Shown piece by piece: positions 42,978 through 51,809 of a stretch of 64,000 nucleotides of DNA. The notes under the pieces were generated by a model, which saw nothing but the letters and a program-made list of their open reading frames with translations, searched no databases and was not told the DNA's origin. Source of the DNA: Sphingoaurantiacus capsulatus (GTDB lineage: Bacteria > Pseudomonadota > Alphaproteobacteria > Sphingomonadales > Sphingomonadaceae); the NCBI RefSeq assembly GCF_042648405.1, contig NZ_JBHRXV010000009.1, positions 129,010-193,009 on the forward strand. Reading direction: 5' to 3'. The position numbers and the translations under genes were made by a program. The first letter of the stretch is position 1, and every line of letters begins with the position of its first letter.

Positions 42978-42989
42978 GATTATCATTAC
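42978..42989. promoter_or_regulatory. Fur-box-like sequence before the siderophore receptor
   Basis: TGATTATCATTA resembles half of the Fur consensus (GATAATGATAATCATTATC) and lies 18 bp before the GTG of the receptor gene. It fits iron repression of the downstream iron-uptake operon. Confidence 0.5.
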
Positions 42990-43006
42990 CGGGGGATATC
43001 CGTAAA

Positions 43007-45346
43007 GTGAGCACCCAGCCTTCCGCCACCCGCGCCATCCGCAACCCGACCCTCACCTCGCCGAGCGCGCTGCTTGCGCTGGGCTGCCTGATCGCCGCCG
43101 CCCCGGCCGCTGCGCAGGACAGCGGCACCGCCGACACTCCGACCCGCCTCGGCGGCGTCACCGTCACCGACACCGCGATCGACGACAGCTACAACCGCGG
43201 CGAGGTATCGTCGGACAAGGGCACCGCGCCGCTGCTCGATACGCCGCAGACGATCAGCGTGATCCCGCAGGAAGTGATCCGCGACCGCGGCGCCCGCACC
43301 CTCGCCGATGTGCTGCGCAACACGCCGGGCATCAGCTTCGATGCCGGCGAGAATGGCTTCGGCACCTCGACCAATAACTTCACCCTGCGCGGCTTCGACA
43401 CCAGCGGCAGCGTGTTCATCGATAATTCGCGCGACTCGGGCAGCTACGCCCGCGACGTGTTCAACGTTGAATCGGTGGAAGTCGTGAAGGGCGCCGCCGC
43501 CGACAACGGCCGCGGCAGCGCCGGCGGCTACGTCAACATCAACACCAAGAAGCCGACGCTCGATCCGTTCATCGCCGCCGACCTCAGCTATGGCTTCGAC
43601 CAGTATGACAGCAAGTCGCGCAAGCGCGGTTCGGTCGACATCAACCAGCCGATCAGCGACAGCGCTGCGATCCGCGTCAACGCCGTGATCGAGGACAGCG
43701 GCGTCGCCGGCCGCGAGCTGGCGCGCAACAAGCTGTGGGGCCTCGCGCCGAGCGTGGCCTTCGGCGTCGGCACCGGATTCCGCGCCACGCTGTCGTGGGA
43801 GCATCTCGAGCGCGACGACCGGCCCGACTGGGGCGTCCCCGGCGCCACCGTGCGCAAGACCTCGTTCGATCCGTCGGCGGCCTATAATCCGCTGACCGCC
43901 GGTGCGCCGCGCGATGGCTTCTATGGCCTGGCCAGCGATTTTGACGACGCGACCGCCGACGCGCTGCTCGGCCGGCTGGAATATGATCTCTCGGAGGGCG
44001 TGACGCTCAGCAACCAGACCCGCTGGACGCGCGTCGACCGCACGTCGCGCTTCACCTCGCCGACCGGCTTCACGCCGGCGACGCTGGCGGTGCCGACCGG
44101 CGTCGCCTTCTACGATCGCCGCAACAAGACGATCAGCAACACCACCAACCTCGCGGCTAGCGTCGATCTCGGCGGCATCACCCACCGCATCTCGGCGGGC
44201 CTCGAGCTGACCAACGAGAAGTCGTCGGCCCCGCGCTTCGGCGCCGCCGTCCCGGCACCGGGTTCGACCCCGCTGTTCAACCCGAACCCGAACCGTGTCG
44301 CCGGCGCGCCGTTCGTCGTCACCGAGACCGCGAACGTCGATGTCGATACCATCGCCTTCTATTTCTACGACACCATCGAACTGTCGGAGCAATTCGAGGT
44401 GACCGCCGGCATCCGCGGCGAGAACTACAAGGTCGATATCGACAGCCTCACCGCTGCCGGCGTGCCGACGGGTGCCGCAGGCGCCTTCAGCCGCGAGAAA
44501 TTCTCGTGGAACAGCAAGATCGGCCTTGTCTACAAGCCGGTCGAGACCGGCAGCGTCTATGCCTCGTTCGGCACCTCGGCACTGCCGCCGGGCTCGTTCC
44601 TCTCCAACCCCGACATCTCGCGCACCGGCGACAACGCCTTCCCGGGCTTCGTGCCGAACGCCCGCCCGTCACGCTCGGAGAATTACGAGGTGGGCGTGAA
44701 GTGGGACTTCCTCGGCGGTGCCCTCTCGACCAACGCCGCGCTGTTCCGCACCGAGCGTAGCAGCGTGCCGGTGGTCGGTCGCCGAACCGGCCAGACCGTC
44801 GATACGCTTCAGGGCTATCATAAGCAGGTGGTGCAGGGGCTCGAGCTGAGCGCCACCGGCCAGGTGACCGAGGCGTGGAATATCTTCGGCGGGATGCTGA
44901 TCATGGACAGCGAGCGCCAGATCAGCGCCGCGCTCGATGCCGCGCGTCGCCTCGGTAACAGCGGCGCCGGCGACTATGGTACCGCCACCCGCACCGACGG
45001 CGACCGCCTTGCTTTCACGCCGAATTTCTCGGCCACCTTGTGGACCAGCTACGAGCTGCCGTTCGGCCTCACCGTCGGCGCCGGCCTGCAGCACAGCGGC
45101 TCGCGCTTCCTCGGCCGTCCGGACGATGCGCTGCGTATCATTCCGAACAGCCGCTACGGCAAGCTGCCGAGCTACACCGTGGTCAACACGCTGCTGTCCT
45201 ACCCGGTGACCGAGAACATCGATCTGCGTCTCAATATCGACAACGTCTTCAACAAGAAATATGCCCTTACCACGAACTGGAACGGCAGCCGTGCGTCGCT
45301 GGGCGCGCCGCGATCCTGGCTGCTGAGCGCCGGCTTCCGCTTCTGA
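43007..45346 (+). CDS. TonB-dependent siderophore receptor (catecholate type)
   Basis: A 779-residue outer-membrane receptor. A signal peptide (LIAAAPAAAQ) is followed by a TonB-box region (TRLGGVTVTD), a plug domain (about residues 65-175; DTPQTISVIPQEVIRDRGARTLADVLRNTPGI is typical of siderophore receptors of the Fiu/CirA group) and a 22-strand barrel ending in AGFRF. The GTG at 43007 has GGGGGA upstream. PiuC, TonB and an iron ABC transporter follow on the same strand, and a PfeRS-like system is divergent, so it probably takes up a ferric catecholate, possibly a foreign siderophore. Confidence 0.94.
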   Translation: MSTQPSATRAIRNPTLTSPSALLALGCLIAAAPAAAQDSGTADTPTRLGGVTVTDTAIDDSYNRGEVSSDKGTAPLLDTPQTISVIPQEVIRDRGARTLADVLRNTPGISFDAGENGFGTSTNNFTLRGFDTSGSVFIDNSRDSGSYARDVFNVESVEVVKGAAADNGRGSAGGYVNINTKKPTLDPFIAADLSYGFDQYDSKSRKRGSVDINQPISDSAAIRVNAVIEDSGVAGRELARNKLWGLAPSVAFGVGTGFRATLSWEHLERDDRPDWGVPGATVRKTSFDPSAAYNPLTAGAPRDGFYGLASDFDDATADALLGRLEYDLSEGVTLSNQTRWTRVDRTSRFTSPTGFTPATLAVPTGVAFYDRRNKTISNTTNLAASVDLGGITHRISAGLELTNEKSSAPRFGAAVPAPGSTPLFNPNPNRVAGAPFVVTETANVDVDTIAFYFYDTIELSEQFEVTAGIRGENYKVDIDSLTAAGVPTGAAGAFSREKFSWNSKIGLVYKPVETGSVYASFGTSALPPGSFLSNPDISRTGDNAFPGFVPNARPSRSENYEVGVKWDFLGGALSTNAALFRTERSSVPVVGRRTGQTVDTLQGYHKQVVQGLELSATGQVTEAWNIFGGMLIMDSERQISAALDAARRLGNSGAGDYGTATRTDGDRLAFTPNFSATLWTSYELPFGLTVGAGLQHSGSRFLGRPDDALRIIPNSRYGKLPSYTVVNTLLSYPVTENIDLRLNIDNVFNKKYALTTNWNGSRASLGAPRSWLLSAGFRF

Positions 45347-45399
45347 CGGCGCCTTTCCGCGTCGCCGGGCCGGTGGCCCGGCGACAGGAGACGAGTGCG

Positions 45400-46080
45400 A
45401 TGCTGATCGAGATCCCGGCCGTGCTGTCGCCGGCGGAAGTCGCCGCGGTTCGGGCGCGGCTGGCAGCCGCCGAGTGGCGCGACGGCGGAGGCACCGCCGG
45501 CCATCTCGCGGCGCGCGCCAAGGCCAATCTGCAACTGGGTGCCGACGATCCGCTCGGCGCCGAGCTCGGCAACGCCATCGTCGACCGGCTGTCGGCGGCG
45601 CCGCGCTTCATCGCCGCCGCCCTGCCGCTGCGCGTGCTGCCGCCGCGCTTCAACCTTTACACCGGCGCGGGCGCCTATGGCCGCCACATCGACAGCGCGA
45701 TCTTCGCGGTGCCGGGCCTGCGCGAGCGGGTGCGCAGCGACCTGTCCGCGACGCTGTTCCTGAGCGACCCCGACGAATATGACGGCGGCGAGCTGGTCGC
45801 CGAATTCGGCCTCAGCCGCGAACGGGTGAAGCTGCCCGCCGGGCACCTCCTCCTCTATCCCGCGACCTCGGTACACGAGGTGACGCCAGTGACGCGGGGC
45901 GCGCGCTATGCCGCTTTCTTCTGGGTGCAGAGCCTGGTGCGCGACACGCATCGCCGCGCGATGATGTTCGAGCTCGACGAGACCATCCAGGCGCTGACCG
46001 CGCAACTGCCCGACAGCCCCGAGATCGTGCGGCTGACCGGCCTCTACCACAATTTGCTGCGCGACTGGGCGGACACCTGA
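45400..46080 (+). CDS. piuC: PiuC-like Fe(II)/2-oxoglutarate dioxygenase (PKHD-type hydroxylase)
   Basis: A 226-residue Fe(II)/2-oxoglutarate oxygenase of the PKHD/PiuC family. Metal ligands are His96 and Asp98 (YGRHIDSAIF) and His159 (VHEVTPVTRGARYAAFFW), with Arg169 for 2-oxoglutarate. Family length is about 226, so it is complete. PiuC genes accompany siderophore receptors and are iron-regulated; the substrate is unknown. It lies 53 bp after the receptor, and the next gene starts right after its stop. Confidence 0.93.
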   Translation: MLIEIPAVLSPAEVAAVRARLAAAEWRDGGGTAGHLAARAKANLQLGADDPLGAELGNAIVDRLSAAPRFIAAALPLRVLPPRFNLYTGAGAYGRHIDSAIFAVPGLRERVRSDLSATLFLSDPDEYDGGELVAEFGLSRERVKLPAGHLLLYPATSVHEVTPVTRGARYAAFFWVQSLVRDTHRRAMMFELDETIQALTAQLPDSPEIVRLTGLYHNLLRDWADT

Positions 46081-46081
46081 G

Positions 46082-47179
46082 ATGGCGCTGCCGCCGCTCA
46101 GCGAGATTCCGCCGACCGTCGCCTCGGTCGACGACTATGAGGGGCTGGCGCGCGAGCGGCTCGACGCGGGGAGCTGGGCCTATCTGACCGCCGGCGCCGG
46201 CGACGAATCGACGGTGGCCGAGAACCGCTCCGGCTTTGCGCGCTGGCAGTTGCGCACCCGCGTGCTGCGCAACCTGTCGGGCGGCAGCACGGCGATCGAC
46301 CTGTTCGGCACGCGCCTCGCCGCGCCAATCCTGCTGGCACCGGTCGCTTTCCAGAAACTCGCGCACCCTGACGGCGAGCTGGCGGCGGCGGTGGCGGCTT
46401 CCGCCTTGCAGGCGGGCATGGTGGTGAGCACTCAGGCGAGCGTCGCCATCGAGGATATCGCCGCCGCCGCGTCCACACCCCTGTGGTTCCAGCTCTATAT
46501 CCAGCACGACCGCGACTTCACCCGCGCGCTGGTCGCCCGTGCCGAGGCCGCCGGCTACGCCGCGATCGTCGTCACCGTCGATGCGCCGACCAGCGGCCGC
46601 CGTGACGCCGAGCAGCGCGCCGGTTTCGCCTTCCCGCCCGGCATCGAAGCGGTCAATCTGCGCGGCCTCGCCCCGCCGCCGCGCGCCGCCGCCGACGCAC
46701 TGCTGCTCGGCACGCCACTGCTCGACGCCGCGCCGCGCTGGGAAGACCTCGCCTGGCTGCGCACGCTCACCCGGCTGCCGATCCTCGTGAAGGGCATCAT
46801 GGACGGCGACGATGCACGGCGGGCGGTCGCCGCCGGCATCGACGGCATCATCGTCTCCAACCACGGTGGGCGCACCCTGGACTCGCAGCCGGCCACGATC
46901 GCGGCGCTGCCGGAGATCGTCGCGGCGGTTGGCGGCCAGGTGCCGGTGCTCGTCGATGGCGGCATCCGCAGCGGCACCGACATCTTCAAGACGTTGGCGC
47001 TGGGCGCGCGCGCCGTGCTGGTCGGCCGGCCGTTCGTCTATGGCCTTGCCGCCGCGGGCGCCGTCGGCGTCGCGCATGTGCTGCGTATCCTGCGCGCCGA
47101 ACTCGAGGTGGCGATGGCATTGACCGGCTGCCCGACACTTGCCGCCATCGATACGGACGCACTGCGCCGATGCAGCTGA
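46082..47179 (+). CDS. FMN-dependent alpha-hydroxy acid oxidase/dehydrogenase
   Basis: A 365-residue FMN enzyme of the lactate oxidase/glycolate oxidase/lactate dehydrogenase family. The active-site SNHGGRTLD (His261), the preceding VKGI Lys, and the phosphate-binding DGGIRSGTD and GRPFVYGLA are all present. It would oxidise an alpha-hydroxy acid to a 2-oxo acid, giving H2O2 or passing electrons on. Its place in the middle of an iron operon, one base after piuC and overlapping tonB by 10 bp, suggests that it works on a hydroxycarboxylate siderophore or supplies an iron-linked 2-oxo acid for PiuC (speculation). Confidence 0.88.
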   Translation: MALPPLSEIPPTVASVDDYEGLARERLDAGSWAYLTAGAGDESTVAENRSGFARWQLRTRVLRNLSGGSTAIDLFGTRLAAPILLAPVAFQKLAHPDGELAAAVAASALQAGMVVSTQASVAIEDIAAAASTPLWFQLYIQHDRDFTRALVARAEAAGYAAIVVTVDAPTSGRRDAEQRAGFAFPPGIEAVNLRGLAPPPRAAADALLLGTPLLDAAPRWEDLAWLRTLTRLPILVKGIMDGDDARRAVAAGIDGIIVSNHGGRTLDSQPATIAALPEIVAAVGGQVPVLVDGGIRSGTDIFKTLALGARAVLVGRPFVYGLAAAGAVGVAHVLRILRAELEVAMALTGCPTLAAIDTDALRRCS

Positions 47180-47775
47180 ACCTGCCGGTCCTGAGCACGG
47201 TGATCGCGGCGCATATCGCGCTGTTGCTGCTGCTGATCGCGCAGAGGGCAGCGCCGATGCTGCAGGAACTGCAGATGCCGCTGGTCGTCGACCTGCTGCC
47301 CGTTGCGGCCGAGGAGCCGCCCGCGCCCGTCGAGCCCGACCTGCCGCCCCCGCCGCTGATCTACGTGCCGCCGCCGGTCGTCATCGTCGCCGTACCGCCA
47401 TCGCCGTTCGTGGTCGCCGAATCCCCGCCCCCGCCCGAGCTGCCATCGGTGAGTCCGCCACCGCGACCCGCGCCGCCGGCCCCCGCGACGATTGCCACCG
47501 GCGACCTGTCGGCGACGACACTGAGCGCCACGGCGCCGCGCTATCCGCTCGAATCGCGGCGGCGGCGGGAACAGGGCACCGTGATGCTGAGCCTGCTGCT
47601 CGGTGAGGACGGCCGCGTCGCCGAGATCGAGATCGCCCGGACCAGCGGGCACCGCCGGCTCGACGAGGTGGCGCTTGCCGCCGTCCGCCGCTGGCGCTGG
47701 TTGCCGACCGTTCGCAACGGCCGCCCCGTGCAGGTGCGCGGCGTCGTCGAGATCCCTTTCATACTGACCGGATAA
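47170..47775 (+). CDS. tonB: TonB energy-transducing protein
   Basis: A 201-residue TonB-like protein. One N-terminal membrane helix (residues 8-24) is followed by a Pro-rich periplasmic spacer (PPPPLIYVPPPVV, about 50-100) and a C-terminal TonB domain (ATAPRYPLESRRRREQGTVMLS..., about 118-201) with the conserved YP and RRW elements. It would power the receptor upstream. The gene overlaps the hydroxy acid oxidase gene by 10 bp. No exbB or exbD is in the window. Confidence 0.92.
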   Translation: MQLNLPVLSTVIAAHIALLLLLIAQRAAPMLQELQMPLVVDLLPVAAEEPPAPVEPDLPPPPLIYVPPPVVIVAVPPSPFVVAESPPPPELPSVSPPPRPAPPAPATIATGDLSATTLSATAPRYPLESRRRREQGTVMLSLLLGEDGRVAEIEIARTSGHRRLDEVALAAVRRWRWLPTVRNGRPVQVRGVVEIPFILTG

Positions 47776-47794
47776 TGCAGAGGAGACGCGCGTG

Positions 47795-48853
47795 ATGAAG
47801 CTTCGTTTTGCCGTGACGGCGATATCCGCCCTCGTGCTTGCCGCCTGCTCGGGCGGCGAGGAAACCAAGGGCGATGCCGCCGCGACCGAGGGCGCGGGCT
47901 CGAAGGAGGTGAACCTCTATACGGCGCGTCACTATGACAGCGACCTGCCGCTCTATGAGCGCTTCACCCAGGAGACCGGCATCAAGATCAACCGGATCGA
48001 AGGCCGCGCCGACGAGCTGGTCGCGCGCATGAAGAGCGAGGGCGCCACCAGCCCGGCGGACGTATTCATCACCGCCGATGCCGGCGCGCTGTGGCGCGCG
48101 CAGAAGGAAGGGCTGTTCCAGCCGGTGCAGTCGGCGACGCTCGACGCGCGCGTCCCCGCCAACCTGCGCGAGCCGGCCGGCAACTGGTACGGCTTCACCC
48201 GCCGGGCCCGCATCGTCGCCTACGACAAGGCGAAGGTGAAGCCGGAGGAGATCGACAGCTACGAGAAGCTCGCGACGCCGCGCTTCAAGGGCAAAATCTG
48301 CGTCCGCTCGTCGGACAGCGTCTACAACCTCTCGCTCGTCGGCGCGCTGATCGAGGCGTGGGGCGCGGAGAAGGCCGGCGAATGGTCGCGCGGCATCGTC
48401 ACCAACATGGCGCGCCCGCCCGAGGGCGGCGACCGCGACCAGATCCGCGCCGTTGCGGCGGGCGTCTGCGAAGTCGCGATCACCAACAGCTATTATTATA
48501 TCCGCATGGCGAGCGGCGATGATGCCGCCGACCGCAAGGTGATCGAGAAGGTCGCGCTCGGCTTCCCGAGCCTCGACGGCAAGGGCGCGCACGTCAACAT
48601 CTCGGGCGGCGGCGTTGCCGCCAACGCGCCGAACAAGGCGAACGCGATCAAGCTGCTCGAATTCTTCGCCTCGGCGGAGACGCAAGCGCATATCGCGGCG
48701 AACAACAATGAATATCCGGCCTCGCCCGACGTTCCCGCGCCGGCGCCGGTCGACGCCTACGCCAACTTTACCGCCAACCCGATGTCGGCGGCGGCGTTCG
48801 CAGCGCGTCAGCCCGAAGCGCAGACGATGATGAGCGAGGCCGGGTGGCGCTAA
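47795..48853 (+). CDS. fbpA: Fe(III) ABC transporter substrate-binding lipoprotein (FbpA/FutA type)
   Basis: A 352-residue periplasmic iron-binding protein. The signal peptide carries a lipobox-like LAAC (Cys near residue 19), so it is probably a lipoprotein. The solute-binding fold covers about residues 38-345, and the YYY of NSYYYIRMASGDD matches the iron-ligand Tyr pair of FbpA/FutA. It delivers Fe(III) to the permease encoded next. GTG at 47792 and ATG at 47795 are both possible starts behind AGGAG. The stop overlaps the permease start by 10 bp. Confidence 0.9.
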   Translation: MKLRFAVTAISALVLAACSGGEETKGDAAATEGAGSKEVNLYTARHYDSDLPLYERFTQETGIKINRIEGRADELVARMKSEGATSPADVFITADAGALWRAQKEGLFQPVQSATLDARVPANLREPAGNWYGFTRRARIVAYDKAKVKPEEIDSYEKLATPRFKGKICVRSSDSVYNLSLVGALIEAWGAEKAGEWSRGIVTNMARPPEGGDRDQIRAVAAGVCEVAITNSYYYIRMASGDDAADRKVIEKVALGFPSLDGKGAHVNISGGGVAANAPNKANAIKLLEFFASAETQAHIAANNNEYPASPDVPAPAPVDAYANFTANPMSAAAFAARQPEAQTMMSEAGWR

Positions 48854-50451
48854 CCGCGTCTTCCCGCCTGCCTCTGTCACGTCACCTGCGGCCCCTGCCG
48901 ATCCTGGCGGGGGCCGCGGCCCTTGTGGCCGTCGCGCCGCTGATCGGCGTGGTGATGGCAGCGCTGGCTGAAGGATCGGCGGCGATCGCGGCGCGCGATG
49001 TCGCGCGCTATGCCGCGACGTCGGCACTGCTCGCGCTGATCGTCGGCGCGACCACCGCGGTCGCCGGCACGATCGCCGCCTGGCTGGTGGTGATGCATGA
49101 GTTTCCCGGGCGCCGCTGGTTCGCCTGGGCGCTGGCGCTGCCGCTGGCGGCGCCCGCCTTCGTGCTGGCCTATGCCTATGCCAGCCTGTTCGATGTCGGG
49201 GGGCCGTTGCGCTTTGCGCTGCGCGACGGCTTCGGCTTCGACCTGCCGATCGAGATGCACAATATGGCGGGCGCCGCCTTCGTCTTCACCTGCGCCTTCT
49301 ACCCCTATGTCTATCTGGCGATGCGCGCCGCCTTCCTCGCGCAGCCGCTCGACGCGCTGGAGGCGGCACGCACGCTCGGCGCCTCGCCGATGAGCAGCTT
49401 TCGCGCCGTGGCGCTGCCCGTCGCGCGCCCGGCGCTCGCCGCCGGTGTCGCGCTGGCGGTGATGGAGACGCTCGCCGACTATGGCGCCGCGCAATTCCTC
49501 AGCGTCCAGACGCTCACCACCGGCGTGGTGCGCGCCTGGTCGGTCTATGGATCGACCGCCAGCGCCGCCCGCTTCGCGCTGCCGCTGCTCGCCGCCGCCG
49601 CGCTGCTGCTGTGGGTTGAGCGGGCTGCGCGCCGCGGCCGGTCGCACCAGGGCGGCCGCGCGCGCTGGCGGCCGCTGCCCAGGCATTGCCTCACCGGCCT
49701 CAAGGCCGCCGCCGCGACCGGCTTCTGCGCGCTGCTGCTGACCGCCGGCCTCTTGCTGCCGGTCGGCTGGATGCTGTGGAACGCCATCGACATCACCCCT
49801 GAGGTCGATCGGCTGATCCGCGCCGGGCTGCACAGTCTGCTGCTCGGTGGAATCGCCGCGGTGGTGACGGTGGGCCTCGCCACCGCGCTGGCAATCGGCG
49901 CGCGCAACTGGCCGGCGGCGGTGCGCGTCGCCAGTCTCGGCTATGCGACGCCGGGCGCGGCGATGGCGCTTGGGCTGCTCGTGCCCGCCGCCTTGCTGTG
50001 GCGGCACACGCCCGCCGGATCGAGCCTCGTCGCCGGCATCGCGCTCCTCGTCTACGCCTATGCCGCGCGCCTGATGGCGGCGGCGCTGGAGCCGATCGAC
50101 GCCGGGCTGCAGCGCGTTTCGCCCGCGATGATCGACGCGGCGCGCACGCTCGGCCGCGGCGAGATGGCGACCGCCGCTGCGGTGCAAGTGCCGGTGGCGC
50201 GCGGGGCGATGCTGACCGCGATGCTGATCATCTTCATCGACGTGCTGAAGGAGCTTCCCGCCACGCTGATCCTGCGGCCGTTCAACTTTGAGACGCTGGC
50301 GGTGATGGCGAGCAATTATGCGCTCGACGAGCGGCTCGCCCAGGCCGGCTGGCCGTCGCTCGCCATCCTTGCGCTGTCGCTGCCGGCGGTGATGTGGCTG
50401 ACCCGCCGCATTGCCTTGTCGCGCCCCGGCCATGTAGCGCAGCCCGCATGA
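48844..50451 (+). CDS. fbpB: Fe(III) ABC transporter permease (FbpB type)
   Basis: A 535-residue double permease with about twelve membrane helices and two binding-protein-dependent transport domains. The EAA loops are visible in each half (LEAARTLGASPMSSFRAVALPVARPAL near residue 175 and IDAARTLGRGEMATAAAVQVPVARG near residue 430). This fused arrangement is typical of FbpB. The GTG start overlaps fbpA by 10 bp, and the stop overlaps the ATPase start (ATGA). Confidence 0.92.
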   Translation: MALTASSRLPLSRHLRPLPILAGAAALVAVAPLIGVVMAALAEGSAAIAARDVARYAATSALLALIVGATTAVAGTIAAWLVVMHEFPGRRWFAWALALPLAAPAFVLAYAYASLFDVGGPLRFALRDGFGFDLPIEMHNMAGAAFVFTCAFYPYVYLAMRAAFLAQPLDALEAARTLGASPMSSFRAVALPVARPALAAGVALAVMETLADYGAAQFLSVQTLTTGVVRAWSVYGSTASAARFALPLLAAAALLLWVERAARRGRSHQGGRARWRPLPRHCLTGLKAAAATGFCALLLTAGLLLPVGWMLWNAIDITPEVDRLIRAGLHSLLLGGIAAVVTVGLATALAIGARNWPAAVRVASLGYATPGAAMALGLLVPAALLWRHTPAGSSLVAGIALLVYAYAARLMAAALEPIDAGLQRVSPAMIDAARTLGRGEMATAAAVQVPVARGAMLTAMLIIFIDVLKELPATLILRPFNFETLAVMASNYALDERLAQAGWPSLAILALSLPAVMWLTRRIALSRPGHVAQPA

Positions 50452-51458
50452 CCGCCGCGCTCACCGTTCAGTCCGTGTCGAAACAATATGGCGCGGTTGC
50501 CGCCGTCGATGCGGTGTCGCTGACCATCGAGGCCGGGCGCGTGACTTGTCTGCTCGGCCCCTCGGGCTGCGGCAAGAGCACGCTGCTCCGCCTGATCGCA
50601 GGGCTCGAGCCGGTCGATGCCGGCGCGATCGTCAGCGGCGGCCGGACGCTGTCGGCGACCGGTGCCACCGTTGCGCCCGAAGCGCGGCGCGTCGGGCTGG
50701 TGTTCCAGGACTATGCGCTGTTTCCGCACCTCGATGTCGCGGCCAACATCGGCTTCGGCCTGGCCGATCTTCCCGCCGCCGCGCGGCGCGACCGTGTGGC
50801 GGCGCTGCTCGACCATCTGCAGATCGCGCACCGCGCCACTGCCTATCCGCACACCCTGTCCGGCGGCGAGCAGCAGCGCGTGGCGATCGCCCGGGCACTA
50901 GCGCGCGAGCCCGCCGTTCTGCTGATGGACGAGCCCTTCTCCGGCCTCGACGCGCATCTGCGCGGCGCACTGCGCGACAGCGTGTTCGACATGCTGCGCG
51001 CGAGCGGTACGGCAGTGCTGTGCGTTACGCATGATGCCGACGACGCCATGCGCATGGCCGACCAGCTGGTGCTGATGGCGGGCGGGCGCGTGCTGCAGCA
51101 GGGCACACCCGAACATTGTTATCGCGAGCCCGCGTCGGTCGCCGCAGCCCGGCTGCTCGGCGAGGCCAATGTCATCGCCGGCGTGGCAAAGGATGGCGTG
51201 CTGTCGACGCCGATCGGAAGCTTCCCGTCGCCCGCCGGCGCGACCGCCGTCATCGTGCGGCCGCAGCATCTTCGCGTCGGCGCCGGAAAGGCGAACGCGA
51301 CGATCCTGTCATCGCGCTTCGTCGGCGCGACGTTCGCCGTCGAGCTCGATGCCGCCGGTCAGCGCCTCATGATGTGGACCGGGCAGCCCCGCGGCGCGGC
51401 CGGCGACGCGATCGCCGTCGAAGCGCCGGCCGACATGGTACGCCTTCTGCCCGCCTAG
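50448..51458 (+). CDS. fbpC: Fe(III) ABC transporter ATPase (FbpC type)
   Basis: A 336-residue ABC ATPase. Walker A GPSGCGKST (residues about 38-46), Q-loop VFQDYALFPH, signature LSGGEQQR, Walker B LLMDEPFSGLD and the switch His of CVTHD are all present. A C-terminal TOBE-like domain of about 110 residues follows, as in FbpC/PotA-type ATPases. Closes the iron-uptake operon that starts at the siderophore receptor. Confidence 0.93.
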   Translation: MTAALTVQSVSKQYGAVAAVDAVSLTIEAGRVTCLLGPSGCGKSTLLRLIAGLEPVDAGAIVSGGRTLSATGATVAPEARRVGLVFQDYALFPHLDVAANIGFGLADLPAAARRDRVAALLDHLQIAHRATAYPHTLSGGEQQRVAIARALAREPAVLLMDEPFSGLDAHLRGALRDSVFDMLRASGTAVLCVTHDADDAMRMADQLVLMAGGRVLQQGTPEHCYREPASVAAARLLGEANVIAGVAKDGVLSTPIGSFPSPAGATAVIVRPQHLRVGAGKANATILSSRFVGATFAVELDAAGQRLMMWTGQPRGAAGDAIAVEAPADMVRLLPA

Positions 51459-51806
51459 GGTGCGTTCGAAGATCCTGCTGCCTTGCAGCGAGCGACGAAC
51501 TCGGCGGTGAGGCCGCGCCGCGCCGCTGCCCGTGCCACCGCGGGTTCGGCATCGCCGTGAAACATGCGGGTGAGCCCGGTCGGCGCCAGCATCAGCGGCT
51601 GTGCCACCGCCCGCCAAACAGCCGTGTCGCGGTGCTGCGACACATCGACGAGAATGTCGGGCACCAGTTCATAGTCGGCGAACGCGTCGCTGTTCCGGCG
51701 AAGTGTCACCTCGTCGTCGGCGCCGCCGTCGATATAGTTGAAGATCGGCCGCGGCAGCAGGCGGCGCAGGTCGGCGATGTTGCAGGCGCGGTCGAGCGCT
51801 CCCTTC
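51455..51806 (-). pseudogene. N-terminal remnant of an LldD-type FMN alpha-hydroxy acid dehydrogenase
   Basis: The minus strand read from about 51806 encodes LDRACNIADLRRLLPRPIF, then NYIDGGADDEVTLRRNSDAF and LMLAPTGLTRMFH. These are the family hallmarks of the first 100 residues of L-lactate/mandelate dehydrogenases. After AVARAAARRG the homology stops and a short unrelated tail reaches a stop at 51455. No start codon is found before the homology; the nearest in-frame GTG (51709) is in the middle of the conserved region. The remaining 250 residues, including the FMN and His site, are missing. It lies between the ABC transporter and the CitE-like gene and points to a deletion or rearrangement there. 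The intact relative is at 46082-47179. Confidence 0.75.
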
Positions 51807-51809
51807 GCG

